A DNA stretch of 64,000 nt from contig CM043963.1 of NCBI GenBank assembly GCA_014529385.2, positions 97,108,412-97,172,411 on the forward strand. Reading direction: 5' to 3'. Shown here piece after piece: positions 12,601-23,513 of the stretch; position 1 is the first letter of the stretch, and each line of letters starts with the position of its first letter. The position numbers and the translations under genes are program-made. Below the pieces are notes generated by a model. The model was not told the DNA's origin and ran no database searches. It saw nothing but the letters and a program-made list of their open reading frames with translations. Source of the DNA: Adiantum capillus-veneris. Lineage: Eukaryota > Streptophyta > Polypodiopsida > Polypodiales > Pteridaceae.

Positions 12601-14320
12601 GGTTTACATTCAAGGTCCACCACTTGTCGAACCTATTTCCCTAGTAGGTTTGGTCCCAAGTTCACCACTTATCCACTCTATGTCATTATATTAAGAATAA
12701 TTGGGTGTTAAGGTCCACCACTTGTCCAACCTATAAGGTTATATATTGAATAGTATTTTTTCTCACCACTTGTAATGCCCATGATATGTTTTACATGGGG
12801 GTTTTGTTCCAAGGTCCACCACTTTTCCAAGATAACTCTATTCAAACATAGAGAGAAATAAAGGTCCACCACTTGTCCAAGCTAGGCTCCATTGAAACAT
12901 GGAGAGAATGATGCTCCACCATTTATCCAAGATAGGCTGCATTGAAACATGGAGAGAAGCAAGCTTTACCATGTTTCCAAGCTAGGCTCCATTGAAACAC
13001 TCTAGGGGGTTTTATTTCAAGGCCCACCACTTGTTTAACCTATTATCCCTAGTAGCATGAGTGGTTTGGTTTCAAGATTCACCACTTGTACACTCTATGT
13101 CATTATATTGTGTTAAGGTCCACCACTTGTCCAACCTATAAGGTTATATATTAAATGGTATCCTTTCTCGCCACTTGAAATGCCCATGATATGTTTTACA
13201 TGGGAGTTTCATTCCAAGATCCACCACTTGTCCAAGCTAACCATATTTAAACATAGAGAGAAACAAAGGTCCACGACTTGTCCAAGCTAGGCTCCATTGA
13301 AACATGGAGAGAAGGAACCTCCACCATTTCTCCTAGATAGGCTCCATTAAAACATGGACATAAGTAAGTTCCACCATGTCTCCTAGATTCTAGGCTCCAT
13401 TGAAATACGCAAAACCCATGATACATGGGTGATTTACATTCAAGGTCAAACATTTGTCCACCCTAATATCCCTAGTAGGTTTGGTCTCACAATTCACCAC
13501 TTTTCCACTCTATGTCATTATAATAAGAGGAATTGGGTGCTAAGGTCCACCACTTGTTTAGCCTATAAGGTTATACCTTGAATGGTTTTTTTTCTCACCA
13601 CTTGTAATGCCCATGACATGCTTTACATGGGGGTTTTGTTCCAAGGTTCACCACTTGTCCAAGCTAATTCTATTGAAACATAGAGAGAAACAAAGGTCCA
13701 CCACTTTTCCAAGCTAGGCTCCATTGAAACATGGACCTTAATACCAAATTATTTCTAGTAGCATGAGTGATATTTTGTACATGGGGGGTTTGCATTCAAG
13801 GTCCACCACTTGTCCAACCTGCGTTTCCTAGTAGGTTTGGTCGCAAGATTCACCACTTGTCCACTCTATGTCATTATATTAATAATAATTGGGTGTTAAG
13901 GTCCACCACTTGTCCAACCTATAAGGTTATATATTGAATGGTATTTTTTCTCACCACTTGTAATGTCCATGATATGTTATACATGGGGATTTTGTTCCAA
14001 GGTCCACCACTTGTCCAAGCTAGGCTCCATTGAAACATGGAGAGAATGATGCTCCACCATTTATCCAAGATGGAATCCATTGAAACATGGAGAGAAGTAA
14101 GCTCCACCATGTCTCGAAGATGCTAGAGTCGATTGAAATACCCAAAACACCTGATACTTTGTACATGGGGGGTTTACACTCAAGGTCCACCACTTGTCCA
14201 ACCTATTATCCCTAGTAGCATGAGTGGTTTGGTCTCAGGATTCACCACTTGTCCACTCTATATCATTATATTAAGAAAAATTGGGTTTCCATATCTAAAT
14301 GGATCTTTGCTTGGATAAGT
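9681..14320 (-). repeat. Word-repeat array C, - orientation, higher-order units
   Basis: The reverse complement of the core (AAGGTCCACCACTTGTCCAA) recurs about 35 times. Higher-order units are visible through the landmark 'ctataaggttatat', near 10480, 10900, 11450, 11945, 12375, 12735, 13137, 13565 and 13918, a spacing of about 350-450 with one longer step. Each unit carries the same ordered phrases: array word, 'gaaacatggagagaag', 'ctccaccatgtctccaag', 'ttttgtacatggggg', 'cactctatgtcattatatt'. The left edge (9700-9850) is an inverted copy of the right edge of array A. Apparent open frames here are translations of the repeat. Confidence 0.92.
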
Positions 14321-14623
14321 GGTAGACCTTGAGACCTAAATACCCATTCTACACTAGAGCATTGGTTAAGCCTTATGCACTTCAAGCATACCTTTAAGAA
14401 CAAGTAGTAGTTATTAGTTGACTTAAGTCTAGTTGACCTCCATGGTATTGAGACTAAGAGAGAGTGTAGCATAAAAAAGAGTCAGGATTTTAATTTGACT
14501 TTCTTTCTATTAATAAGTAGATCATAGATGGATTTTGGTATCTAATAAAACCTTAGGGTAGACAATGTAAAACTCATGTCTATTGTTGTGTTTGCATTAA
14601 GTGTTCTTGTTCTTTAATTTCAG
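14321..14623. other. Intron-like spacer
   Basis: No gene is seen. A single diverged + orientation word copy lies near 14312-14330; the rest is AT-rich and ends in a 3' splice-site-like tract before the FCP1-like exon. Confidence 0.45.
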
Positions 14624-15304
14624 AACCATTACAGAAAAATGGATTGGCTATATGCTGACATAAATTGAAGAAAACTATTGAATTACCCATCCAACCTCCT
14701 CCAAGACCTTGTCCAAGGAATGAATCACCTCCTCATCACCTACCACTTTCTTTCAAGGACATCAAAAGAGTACTTATCTTGGATCTAGAGGGGTTACTTC
14801 TCAAGACAATTGAAATGAAACATGGAGATTCTATGCCATCTTGGGCTCAACACATGCGACTTGTGGAGGATAAAGATGAAGTTTATCATGTGGTGCGACC
14901 AGACGCACAAAGTTTTTTGGTATTTTTGTGCTGAATACTTTGAGCTATGGATATGGAGTTGCTATAACTTAACAAGGGTGCAACGCATCACACAAAAATG
15001 TTTTCCTGAGCAGTATACCAAGTTCAAGGTGTTTATGAGTAACAAAAATTGCCAAAATCCAAATATTATGTTAGGATTTACAAGGGTTTATCACAAAAAT
15101 TTGAGTGATATTTGGAAGATATTTGAGGATTTGGATGCAAACAATACCTTAATTTTTGATGACACTCCATATAGGGTGATGTGGAACATGCCAGGGACAT
15201 ATCTTATATTTCCAAAGATGTGGAGGCAAACTTCCGAGCAACTTCAAAACTTCTTGCAGAGAACCATAATTCCATGGTTGGTAGGATGGTTATGCAAGAG
15301 ATAA
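14624..15304 (+). pseudogene. Second FCP1/NIF-like gene, truncated and frameshifted
   Basis: The exon follows an acceptor (TCTTTAATTTCAG, ends 14623). The frame reads through one early TGA at about 14656, then ELPIQPPPRP and the HAD motif I ILDLEGLLLK (about 14773-14802). At a T6 run near 14913 a frameshift moves the protein to the next frame, where FELWIWSCYNL (motif II region), TLIFDDTPYR (about 15149-15178) and a C-terminal helix follow to TAA 15302-15304. The second Asp of DxDx[T/V] is Glu and the Thr is Leu, so this copy too lacks the classical catalytic pair. It is shorter and more diverged than the copy at 7.6 kb. It sits between two arrays of the word repeat, as does that copy, which suggests gene piece and repeat spread as a unit or share an intron structure. 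Confidence 0.7.
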
Positions 15305-16100
15305 GAGAGTCTATACATACAACACAATTGTAAATCAGTATAGTGATTCTGAGACAAATTATGTCCTTGGTGTGTACTTGTCAACACGAAAGAATTGAAT
15401 AAATATGGCCATAAGATGCTTTTTTTATTCTAGTGTGTATCTTTCAACATTTGTATAATTTGATATAGTCTTTTTTATAAAAAAACAAAGGTGTGTCAAT
15501 TTTATGAACACTTGAATGGAGTGCACCCTACTCTAAGGGGACTTCAATGTACTATTGGAGTGCATCCTATTGTAAGGGGACTCTGATGTATTGCTACAGT
15601 GCACCCAAATTTTTGGAGACTCATTTTTTATTTGATTGGGGCCTATGTTGGGTCATATAGTAAAAGAAATTCATTTTTTGTCAATTCATATCGAGGTTGC
15701 ATTTATTTGTAACTATGAGAGAATTGATGTTTGATGTCAAAATAAAACTTGTAAGTATGGATCAGAGAATTCATGGACTTTAAATATGTGAGAGGGATCT
15801 TTTTCTTGGGCACAAATGTTTGCTTCAAGAATTTTGTCATTACATACTTTACGTGAAAGAGTTTTAGAACCTAAAAGACTTTGAAAACAAAACTATGGAA
15901 TCTAAGTGCATGTATTCTTGAATGGCTTGAAAGTTGATGTATACATGCATGTCGCCTTGATGAAGATTTAGATCTGACAAGATGCAAAGCTAGAATTCTT
16001 GGAGTACGTTAACTTTGTCAATTTGGTAATAACATATTTAACTTTCTTTTATTATGGGTGGAAAATATATTATTATGTGCATTTGGAACCTAATTGCTTG
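15305..16100. other. AT-rich spacer
   Basis: No gene is recognised. A short phrase 'gtgcaccctactctaagggg' is repeated with changes near 15520, 15560 and 15597. The rest is unremarkable AT-rich sequence. Confidence 0.5.
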
Positions 16101-17790
16101 ACCTTCAAACCAAGATTCCTATGTTATTTTTTCATATACTTTTTTGTAATGAATTAAGATTGTGGATACAAGGTCCACCACTTGTTCAAGCTAGATCTAA
16201 GAAAGTATATATACTGAGTCTTCAAACTAGTAAACCAAGGGAAGAGAGAAGCAGGGTCCATCACTTGTCCAAGCTTATCTCTAGACAACATAGAGAGATG
16301 TTAGGTCTACTAATTGTCCAATATAGTCATGGAGAAATGATAGAAGGTTGATCCACTTGTCCAACCTATCATCTCTAGTAAAATGGGAGGTTTGGCCTTA
16401 AGATTCACCATGTAACCAACCTATACTTCATTGTATTATGAAGAGTAGAAAAGCAAAGCTCCACCACTTGTCTAAGGTAGTTCCAAAATCAACATGGAGA
16501 GAAGCAAGCTTCACCATTTGTCCAAGATAGGGTCCATTAAAACATGGAAAACCTCATATATGTTGTACATGGAAGCTTTTTTCCAAGGTCCACCACTTGT
16601 CCAAGCTAGGATCCATTAAAACATGGATAGAAACAAGGCTCCACAACTCGTCCAACCTTTATAGCTGCAAAGTGTACCGGTAGTCTAAACTAGGCATGGG
16701 AAAATAATAGAAGGTCCACCACTTATCCAATATATTATCTCTAATAGAATGGGAGGTTTGGTCTCAAGATTTAGAAATTGGCTAACCTGTATTTCATTGT
16801 ATTATGATGAATTTGGTTTTAAAGTCAACTACTTATCCAAGCTATAAGTTTATATCTTGAATGGTATTCCTTCCCATCACTTAGAAAACCAATGATATGT
16901 TGTACATGGGGGGGTTTGTTACAAGGTCCACCACTTTTCCAAGCTAGTTTCATTGCAACATGGATGAAGACAAGCTCCACCATTTGTTAAATCTAGACTC
17001 CATTGAAATCTAGAAAATCCATTCTATGTTGTACATGGGGTTTTTGTTTTAAGGTCCAACACTTGTCCAAGCTAAGATCCATTGAAACATGGAGTAGAGA
17101 AACACTCCACCACTTGTCCAAGCTAGGAAACATTGATAGTAGTTGGCTTAGTTTGAAGATCCACCACGTGTCTAAGCTAACTCTATTGAAACATAGAGAG
17201 AAGCAAAGGTCCACCAACTGTTCAAGCTAGGATCCATCGAAACATGGACAGAAGCAAGCTCCACCATTTCTCCAAGATAGGCTCCATTGAAACATGGAGA
17301 GAATCAAAGGTCCACCATTTCTCCAAGCCAAGCTCCATTTGTCCAACCTATAAGGTTATATCTTAAATGGTAATCTTTCTAATCACTTGGAATACCCATG
17401 ATATGTTTTACATGGGGGTTTTGTTCCAAGATCACCACTTGTCCAAAGCTAACTCTATTGAAACATAGAGAGAAGCAAAGGTCCACCACTTGTCCAAGCT
17501 AGTCTCCATTGAAACAAGGAGAGAAGCAAGCTCCATCATTTCTCCAAGATAGGCTAGCATGGATAAGTGCACCTTGAAACCAACCTTCCTATGAGGCAAT
17601 AGAGCATATGCTACATATTTTATGTATGCCCCATGCCTCAAATTAAGAAGTTATAGATTAGAAGTGGACCTTGCTTGAATGTCACATGCAATAAATTAAG
17701 GAAAAATAGCCAAGTGGATTGTATTCCTCAATGGATCCTTGCTTTCACAAGTTGTGAACCTTGAGTCACTTTTACATTAACTTGGACAAG
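16101..17790 (-). repeat. Word-repeat array D, - orientation
   Basis: The same word repeat on the - strand, with about 20 recognisable cores between 16168 and 17500. Its left end (16101-16340) is the inverse of 980-1195, including the phrase 'ttcattacaaaaaagtata' that in array A lies beside the splice acceptor. The part 16320-16700 is a direct copy of about 9830-10200. The array fades out after 17560. Confidence 0.88.
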
Positions 17791-18092
17791 TGGTGGACCT
17801 AAACACCAAGCTCTCCATGTTGAGATAAGTTGTAGGTAGGACAGTAAAACATAGACAACGATAATGGATGCAATATACTTGTCTCCTAATAATCCAATTG
17901 ATTGAAACGATGGTATTTTAGTTGTTTGCATTGTGTATTGTATGTACATAAAGCGGAATGAGACCTTAAGAAAACTCAAATTTTTGACAAAATCTCTATA
18001 TTTTGTACATGATATATTGAAAGTTGTCCAACCTGGGAATTGGGATTTTCCCACTTTACCTAATATGGTCTTATGTGGTAAAAGCGCACATT
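17791..18092. other. Spacer before LTR-like sequence
   Basis: No gene is seen. AT-rich sequence with one diverged word copy near 17785, ending at the LTR-like start. Confidence 0.4.
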
Positions 18093-18693
18093 TGTAAGGC
18101 CCCCATTATGAGGAGAAGCCATTGTGCGTGAAGGAAAATCACTCACCGGAAACCAAAATTTTCACGGACAAGAATCAGGGGCAACTTTAAAGGCCTCTTG
18201 GGCGGAGGCCCCCGAGACTTTTTTTCCGCCGGAATATTATGGCCGGACGGCGGCCGGAAAGTGGTCGGAAAACAACCGGTCGGTTGGCCGGTGGCCGGTA
18301 GTCAATGGCCGATGGCCGGTGGTCGGAAGTCAATGGCCGGTGGCCGGTGGCAGAATTCAAAAGCGGACTTGTCTTCTCAAGGGCGGCCACACATGGGCGG
18401 ATTGGAGGGTCCGATTTGGACTTATTCGCACAAGGGCGGCTACACATGGTTGTCTCTCATAAGAGAGGGCAGCCCTTTTGGCCTATAAAAGGAGGCCATT
18501 TCTACACACATTTCATAGTGTGAAGTTGATGCAACAACGTGAGTGTGAGGTGGTGAGAGTGAAGCAAGGCGGGAGCTCCATTAAGGGTATAATCCCTTTG
18601 TAAACTACTTCTTGTTTTGCAGTACTAAAGCCATTGAGTGGTTGCTTTCCCGTGGACGTAGCACACATTGGGTGAACCACGTATATCGTGTGT

Positions 18694-18749
<56 letters not shown>

Positions 18750-18835
18750 CTCTATAATCTCGTGTATGTAAATCTGTCTCTCTCCATTAAGTAATCCACT
18801 CAATTATCTATTTAGCTACATCTTATTTCCTAACA
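18093..18835 (+). mobile_element. Putative solo or residual LTR, + orientation
   Basis: The segment starts TGTAAGG and ends CCTAACA, so it has TG/CA ends. It contains a TATA-like CTATAAAAG (18483-18491), a downstream leader, a small GC-rich run of 'tggccgg' words (about 18240-18350) and a CT microsatellite (about 18700-18746). Its right end abuts the chromovirus integrase frame exactly where the chromodomain is lost: the frame continues seven codons into it before a stop. No clear target-site duplication is visible, so it may mark a recombination junction rather than a simple insertion. Confidence 0.55.
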
Positions 18836-21641
18836 CTTTGTAGGGCTTAAGTAGGCTTACATGAAAGGCATTGTGTATAAGCCAATGGTTGGGCAACTTG
18901 AGTTGATAAGCCGTCTCATTGATAGGCTTCAAGATTTGGAAAGGACCATAGTATCTTTTTGCTAGTTTAGCATAATACTTTTGATGGCCCGTAGGATTTT
19001 TGCCCGTCGTTTGCCTTAATTGAGCCTTAGGAAACTTGAGTAGGACCCAATCATTTTCTTTGAACATTAAGGCTCTTCTGTGCTTATCAGAAACAGCTTT
19101 TTTCCTTTGTTGAGATATGGCTATAGCCTCCCTAATCTTTTGAAAAGATTCTTGTAGGTCACGGCTATATTCATTGGCGGTGAAGATCTTCCCATGTACT
19201 TTGAGTAGCAAGGGACTTTTAGGTCTTCCCTCTATGATCTCGAAAGGTGCTTTCCCCGTAGAAGTATGGACAGTATTATTGTAGGCATACTCTACTAGAG
19301 GTAAATACTTTTTCCATTGTGAGCATTGATCTACTTCGGTAACATAAGTTTTGAGTAGATCGAGTATCGTAAGATTGGCTATCTCACTTTGGCCATTCGT
19401 TTGTGGGTGATAGGCCGAAGAGAAATTCAATCTTGTTCCTAGATTTTCAAAGAGATCTTTCCAGAAATTACTGGTCATTCTAGGATCTCTATCTGACATG
19501 ATGGATGTGGGTAATCCATGGTGCTTGAAAATCTGAGATATGAAGAGAGTTGCCATTTGATGTGCCTTAATAGTCTTTTTGACAGGAATAAAATGTGCTT
19601 GCTTGCTAAACCTGTCGACTATTGTCCATATTCCTGTATTCCCATGGATAGACTTGGGTAATCCAAAGATGAAATCCATGGATATACTCTCCCATGGTGA
19701 ATTTGGAATAGGCAATGGCTGGAGTAATCTAGGTTGCTTCCCTCTATCATACTTGGTCTTTTGGCATACTACACATTTTGAAACATACTCTTGTATGTCC
19801 ACTTTCTTGGTAGGCCAATAGAAATACGTCTCTACTCCTCGGAGAGTAGGTTGAATACCTCTATGCCCTGCATATGGAGGAGCATGGGATTCATACATAA
19901 CCTTCTCACGAAGGGAATGGGTAACACATAGCCTATTTCCGTGGAGAAGATAACCATCCTGCAAGGTGAATGGTTCCTCTTTCTTCCCCAAAGCAAGGGC
20001 TGACATTATGTCTCTAAAGTCAGGGTCAGTAGCATACTCATCTATCATAGAGGATAGATCATTGTGAGTAGCTATAGACACCGCATTAACTTTTGGTCGT
20101 CGTGAAAGTGCATCGACAACTTGATTGTGCTTACCAGCTATGTGAGCAATATGGAAATTAAATTGCGAAAGAAAATTTTCCCACCTCATTTGTTTGTCGA
20201 AAAGCTTGGTTTGCGTCATGAAATACTTGAGACTTTGGTGGTCGGTTCATAGGATAAATGGAGTCCCCAATAGGTAGTGCTTCCATGTGTCTAGGGCATG
20301 TAGAATAGCTAAAAGCTCTTTCTCATAAATTCCCAAGACTCGTTCATCACTATTGAGCCTTCAGCTCTCATATGCTATGGCATGCCCTTCTTGAAGCAAA
20401 ACCGCTCCAAGGCAATCACTACCATCGTGAGAGATAATATGACCTAGATATTGAATCTCTTGAAGGAAGAATTCACTTTTCTTTTGGTTGAGAAAAAGTT
20501 TGTTCTCCCTCAAGGCTTGAAAAATCACTTGGAGATGTTGCTTATGTTCCTCCAAAGACTTGGAGTAGATGATGATATCATCAAATAACACTCTAGTGAA
20601 TTTATGATATGGTCTAAAAATTTTCTCCATGAGACGATTGAAAGTAGCTGGTGCATTAGTCAAGCCAAAAGGCATGACTAGATATTCATAAAGACCAAAT
20701 GTTGTGCGAAACGCGGTCTTTAGGATATCTTCATCCACTATCCTTATTTGATGATAGCCACTCTTAAGGTCAATCCTACTGAAGTAGGTAGATCCTTGTA
20801 GCTTATCAAACAGATCTTCTACCCGAGGCACAGGAAATCTGTTTTTGATAGTGATATGGTTTAGTGCTCGATAGTCCACACACATACGGTATGTACCATC
20901 TTTCTTTTGCACTAAAAGGACTGGAGAAAAAAAGGGAGAGGAACTAGGCCTCACCATCCCTTTGTCTACCAATTCTTGTACTTGCCTCATAATCTCCTCT
21001 TGTTGAGCTTCTGAGACTCGATAAGGAGGTTTGTTAGGCGGTGAGCTTCCTGGAAGGAGCTCAATACGATGGTCATCATCCCCTCGTTTTGGAGGTAGGT
21101 CCATAGGGATATCATCGATGAACACATCTTGGAATCCTTTTAGAAAAGTAGACAAGTCTAACTCTTCTTGATTCCTATCATTTTCATTGGATGAAACATT
21201 ATTGGCTTTTAGAGACTCTTTGACATAAATAATGTACGCAGAAACTGAGCTCTTCATTGATTTATCAAAAGAAAGAGGATTTACAAGTGGAATAGTGCGA
21301 CCACGTTCACTAGCATCTATATACATGTTCTTTCCCCTATAGGTGAAGTAAATTCTCCTTTCAGGGAACTTCATGTTCGCAGCCCTGCGATCAAACCATG
21401 GTGCCCCTAGGATAACATCCTGATGTTGGAGAGGAGAGATGAAGAAGTCTTCTTTGTCGACATAGCTTTGGACATAAAGCCTCAACTTCCCAATCAAGGG
21501 AGTAACGGAGGCTTGTTGTCCCTTGAAAGCTGCATCAGTTGTTACTATATCTCCCATCTCAAAAGCTTGAATGCCCAACTTGGTGGCCAACTCTATTGAT
21601 ATGAAGTTGAGAGTAGAGCCTGGGTCAAACAAGATGAAGGC
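18816..21641 (-). pseudogene. pol: Chromovirus pol (protease, RT, RNase H, integrase)
   Basis: The protease motif LFDPGSTLNFIS (about 21600-21635) keeps DxGS. RT motifs follow: FSPVLLVQKKDGTYRMCVDY, YLVMPFGLTNAPATF and the active site LFDDIIIYS (about 20570-20600). After YLGHIISHDG the frame jumps straight to SDCLGAVLLQEG (about 20420). Roughly 80-90 residues of thumb/connection usual in this family are missing without a frame change. RNase H (TDHQSLKY) follows after two TGA stops at positions where Arg is expected. Integrase has the H2C2 zinc region (GHRGIQPTL ... CVVCQKTK) and the catalytic Asp, Asp and Glu (MDFIFGLP, SDRDPRM, GQSEIAN). The C-terminus runs to [13 protein letters not shown] and is then cut by the LTR-like sequence. 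Its last seven codons come from that sequence. Confidence 0.88.
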
Positions 21642-23513
21642 ATCATGCTCTCTTACCTTTCCCCACGCATAGGAAAGTGATGATCCTTTGCAATGAGCAT
21701 CCTCTTTTGGAGCTTCGATGGTGGAAGCCCTAGGAGTCTCATTGCGAGTATTCTTATTGGGGCAAGAGCGATAGCCATGTCCTTGCCCCCCACACTTGAA
21801 ACACTTATGGTCCTTGCAAAAAGTTTCAAGCTCTTCAGGAGAGAGTTTGTTTTTACCTTTCTAAACTCCCTTCTCCTTGGACCGATTGTTGTTGTTGTTA
21901 TTGTTGTTGTTGGAAGTGCCTTGGGAATTTTTTTGAGCATTGGATTTCCCCTTTGCATCATTTTTATCTTTGTTTTCCATGGGCTTGACATTACGTCTAG
22001 CCCCTTGATGGAAATTGATGCGTGAAGCAACCATGGTGTGGTGGATTACTTCGGTAATAGTACCGGGCCGTTGAGAGTTGATGTATTCGGCCATCTCTTC
22101 AGGTAATCCCGCACAGAATTGCTGTCTTTGTTCGGCAAAGTCTATCTTTTGAAAGACAGTAGCTTTGAGATGTAAATCCCAAAACTTGTCTACATACTTG
22201 TTGATAGACTCATGAGAGAGAAGCTTCAAGCCGCGCCATTCGGTAAGAACTTTATCTTTAGTATCACTTGGAAGAAATTGCTTCATGATGGAAACTCGTA
22301 GAGTTTTCCATGTCTTTGGGGCTTCTCCATTGCCACGAAGGCTAGCCCACCATTGACGAGCTGATTTTTGGAAGTGCATAGCTACATGGCGTAGCTTAAA
22401 GGACTCTGTGAAGCCCTCGTCCCCAAAGGCCGCATCAAATTGCTGGATGAAGGCCAACACTTTGTCGGTAGCACCAAAGGTTCCATCATAGGTGAGAAAA
22501 GAGATACTCTTTCCTCCCTCCTTGAACTTCTTTAGCTTTTGTGACCTTCGCCATGCAGGAAATGATTTGCGATGTCCTCGCCTCTTGTATTCTCTAGGAG
22601 AATAGCCATAACTTTCATCGGAAGAGGAGGAAGGTGAAGAAGAAGGAGAAGAGGGTGACCTCTTCCTAGCCCTTTTCTTCCTTTGTTTCCTCTCTTGCCT
22701 TTCAGAGTGATGAGGAGAAGGACTATAGGTTGCTCTTTTCCTCTTGGGAGGAGTAGGCGATCGTCTAGACCGCCGTCTTCGTGGAGCCACATCTTCAGAA
22801 GAACTTAGACTGTCATTGCTTTCTTTCTCTTTGGATTCCTCCTCTTGAATGGGAGAGAGTATTCTTTTGGGGGTCTCTTCAAAAGGCCTCCTAAGCTCTC
22901 TCTCCTCTGGGAGAGGAAGGGAAATTCCATAAGCACGAAGTTGTTAAGTAACTTCGGCTTGCAAAACAGGGTTGCCCATAGCTTGTTGCAACCTAGTGAC
23001 GAGATAATTCACAAACATGGGAGCATCATCATTAGCACCTTCATGTGCAAAATCAAAGCTATCAATGTTCATTCTACTCTCTTGATTATTTTCAGTCATG
23101 TTAACAAAATTTATGTTTATACTTAGTGTATGCTTTGGCAATACAAAACCTTAGTTGCCACTCCTCTTAGACTTTGAAAATCGGCTCTTAAGTATCTACA
23201 CCCACGGCTCAAAGTGGTTAATTATAGAGAGTAGAGGAGTAGGTCTAACATAGCAGAGTTGCCAAGCGTTAGCTCCTTTCGGACTTCTTATGGCTCAATA
23301 ATGGTAAAGCCGTAGGCAAGTCTAGAAAGACTCCATTATTAAGTCCAAAGCTCCCGAGGTCTGCACCATCCCCCACATAGTGGGCTCAACAAAACCGATA
23401 AGAGATCCCAATTCCACTTACCCTATTATATTTAACAACATCAACCATTTATAGGCTACTTAAGGACCTCTCTTCTCAAGCAAGAAAAGAGAAACCAAAT
23501 GCTTTGATACCAA
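18837..23513 (-). mobile_element. Ty3/gypsy chromovirus, degenerate internal region (copy A)
   Basis: On the - strand, in order: primer-binding site TGGTATCAAAGC (23501-23512; matches the usual initiator-Met type), gag, protease, reverse transcriptase, RNase H and integrase. The C-terminal chromodomain is cut off at 18836 by an LTR-like sequence; the related fragment at 25.5 kb retains it, so this lineage carries a chromodomain. Gag to integrase stays in one frame for about 4.3 kb, broken by four stops only (TAA about 22947, TAG 21861, TGA about 20361, TGA about 20221). An in-frame deletion also removes the RT-RNase H connection. The element is not autonomous. Confidence 0.9.
21642..23099 (-). 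pseudogene. gag: Chromovirus gag
   Basis: The ATG at 23099 opens MTENNQESRMN, in frame with everything downstream. An in-frame TAA near 22947 (where CAA is expected) and a TAG at 21861 (where CAG is expected) break it. The middle part is a retrotransposon gag domain (FLPSDTKDKVLTEWRGLK, then FCAGLPEEMAEYI), preceded by a strongly basic Arg/Ser/Pro-rich stretch. A zinc knuckle CFKCGGQGHGYRSC (CX2CX4HX4C) lies near 21757-21800. Gag would package element RNA in cytoplasmic particles. Confidence 0.85.

Noticed and set aside
9681-14320. CRISPR-like array because of regularly spaced repeats
   Set aside because: Spacers are themselves repeated phrases, spacing is irregular, there are no cas genes and the DNA is clearly plant nuclear.
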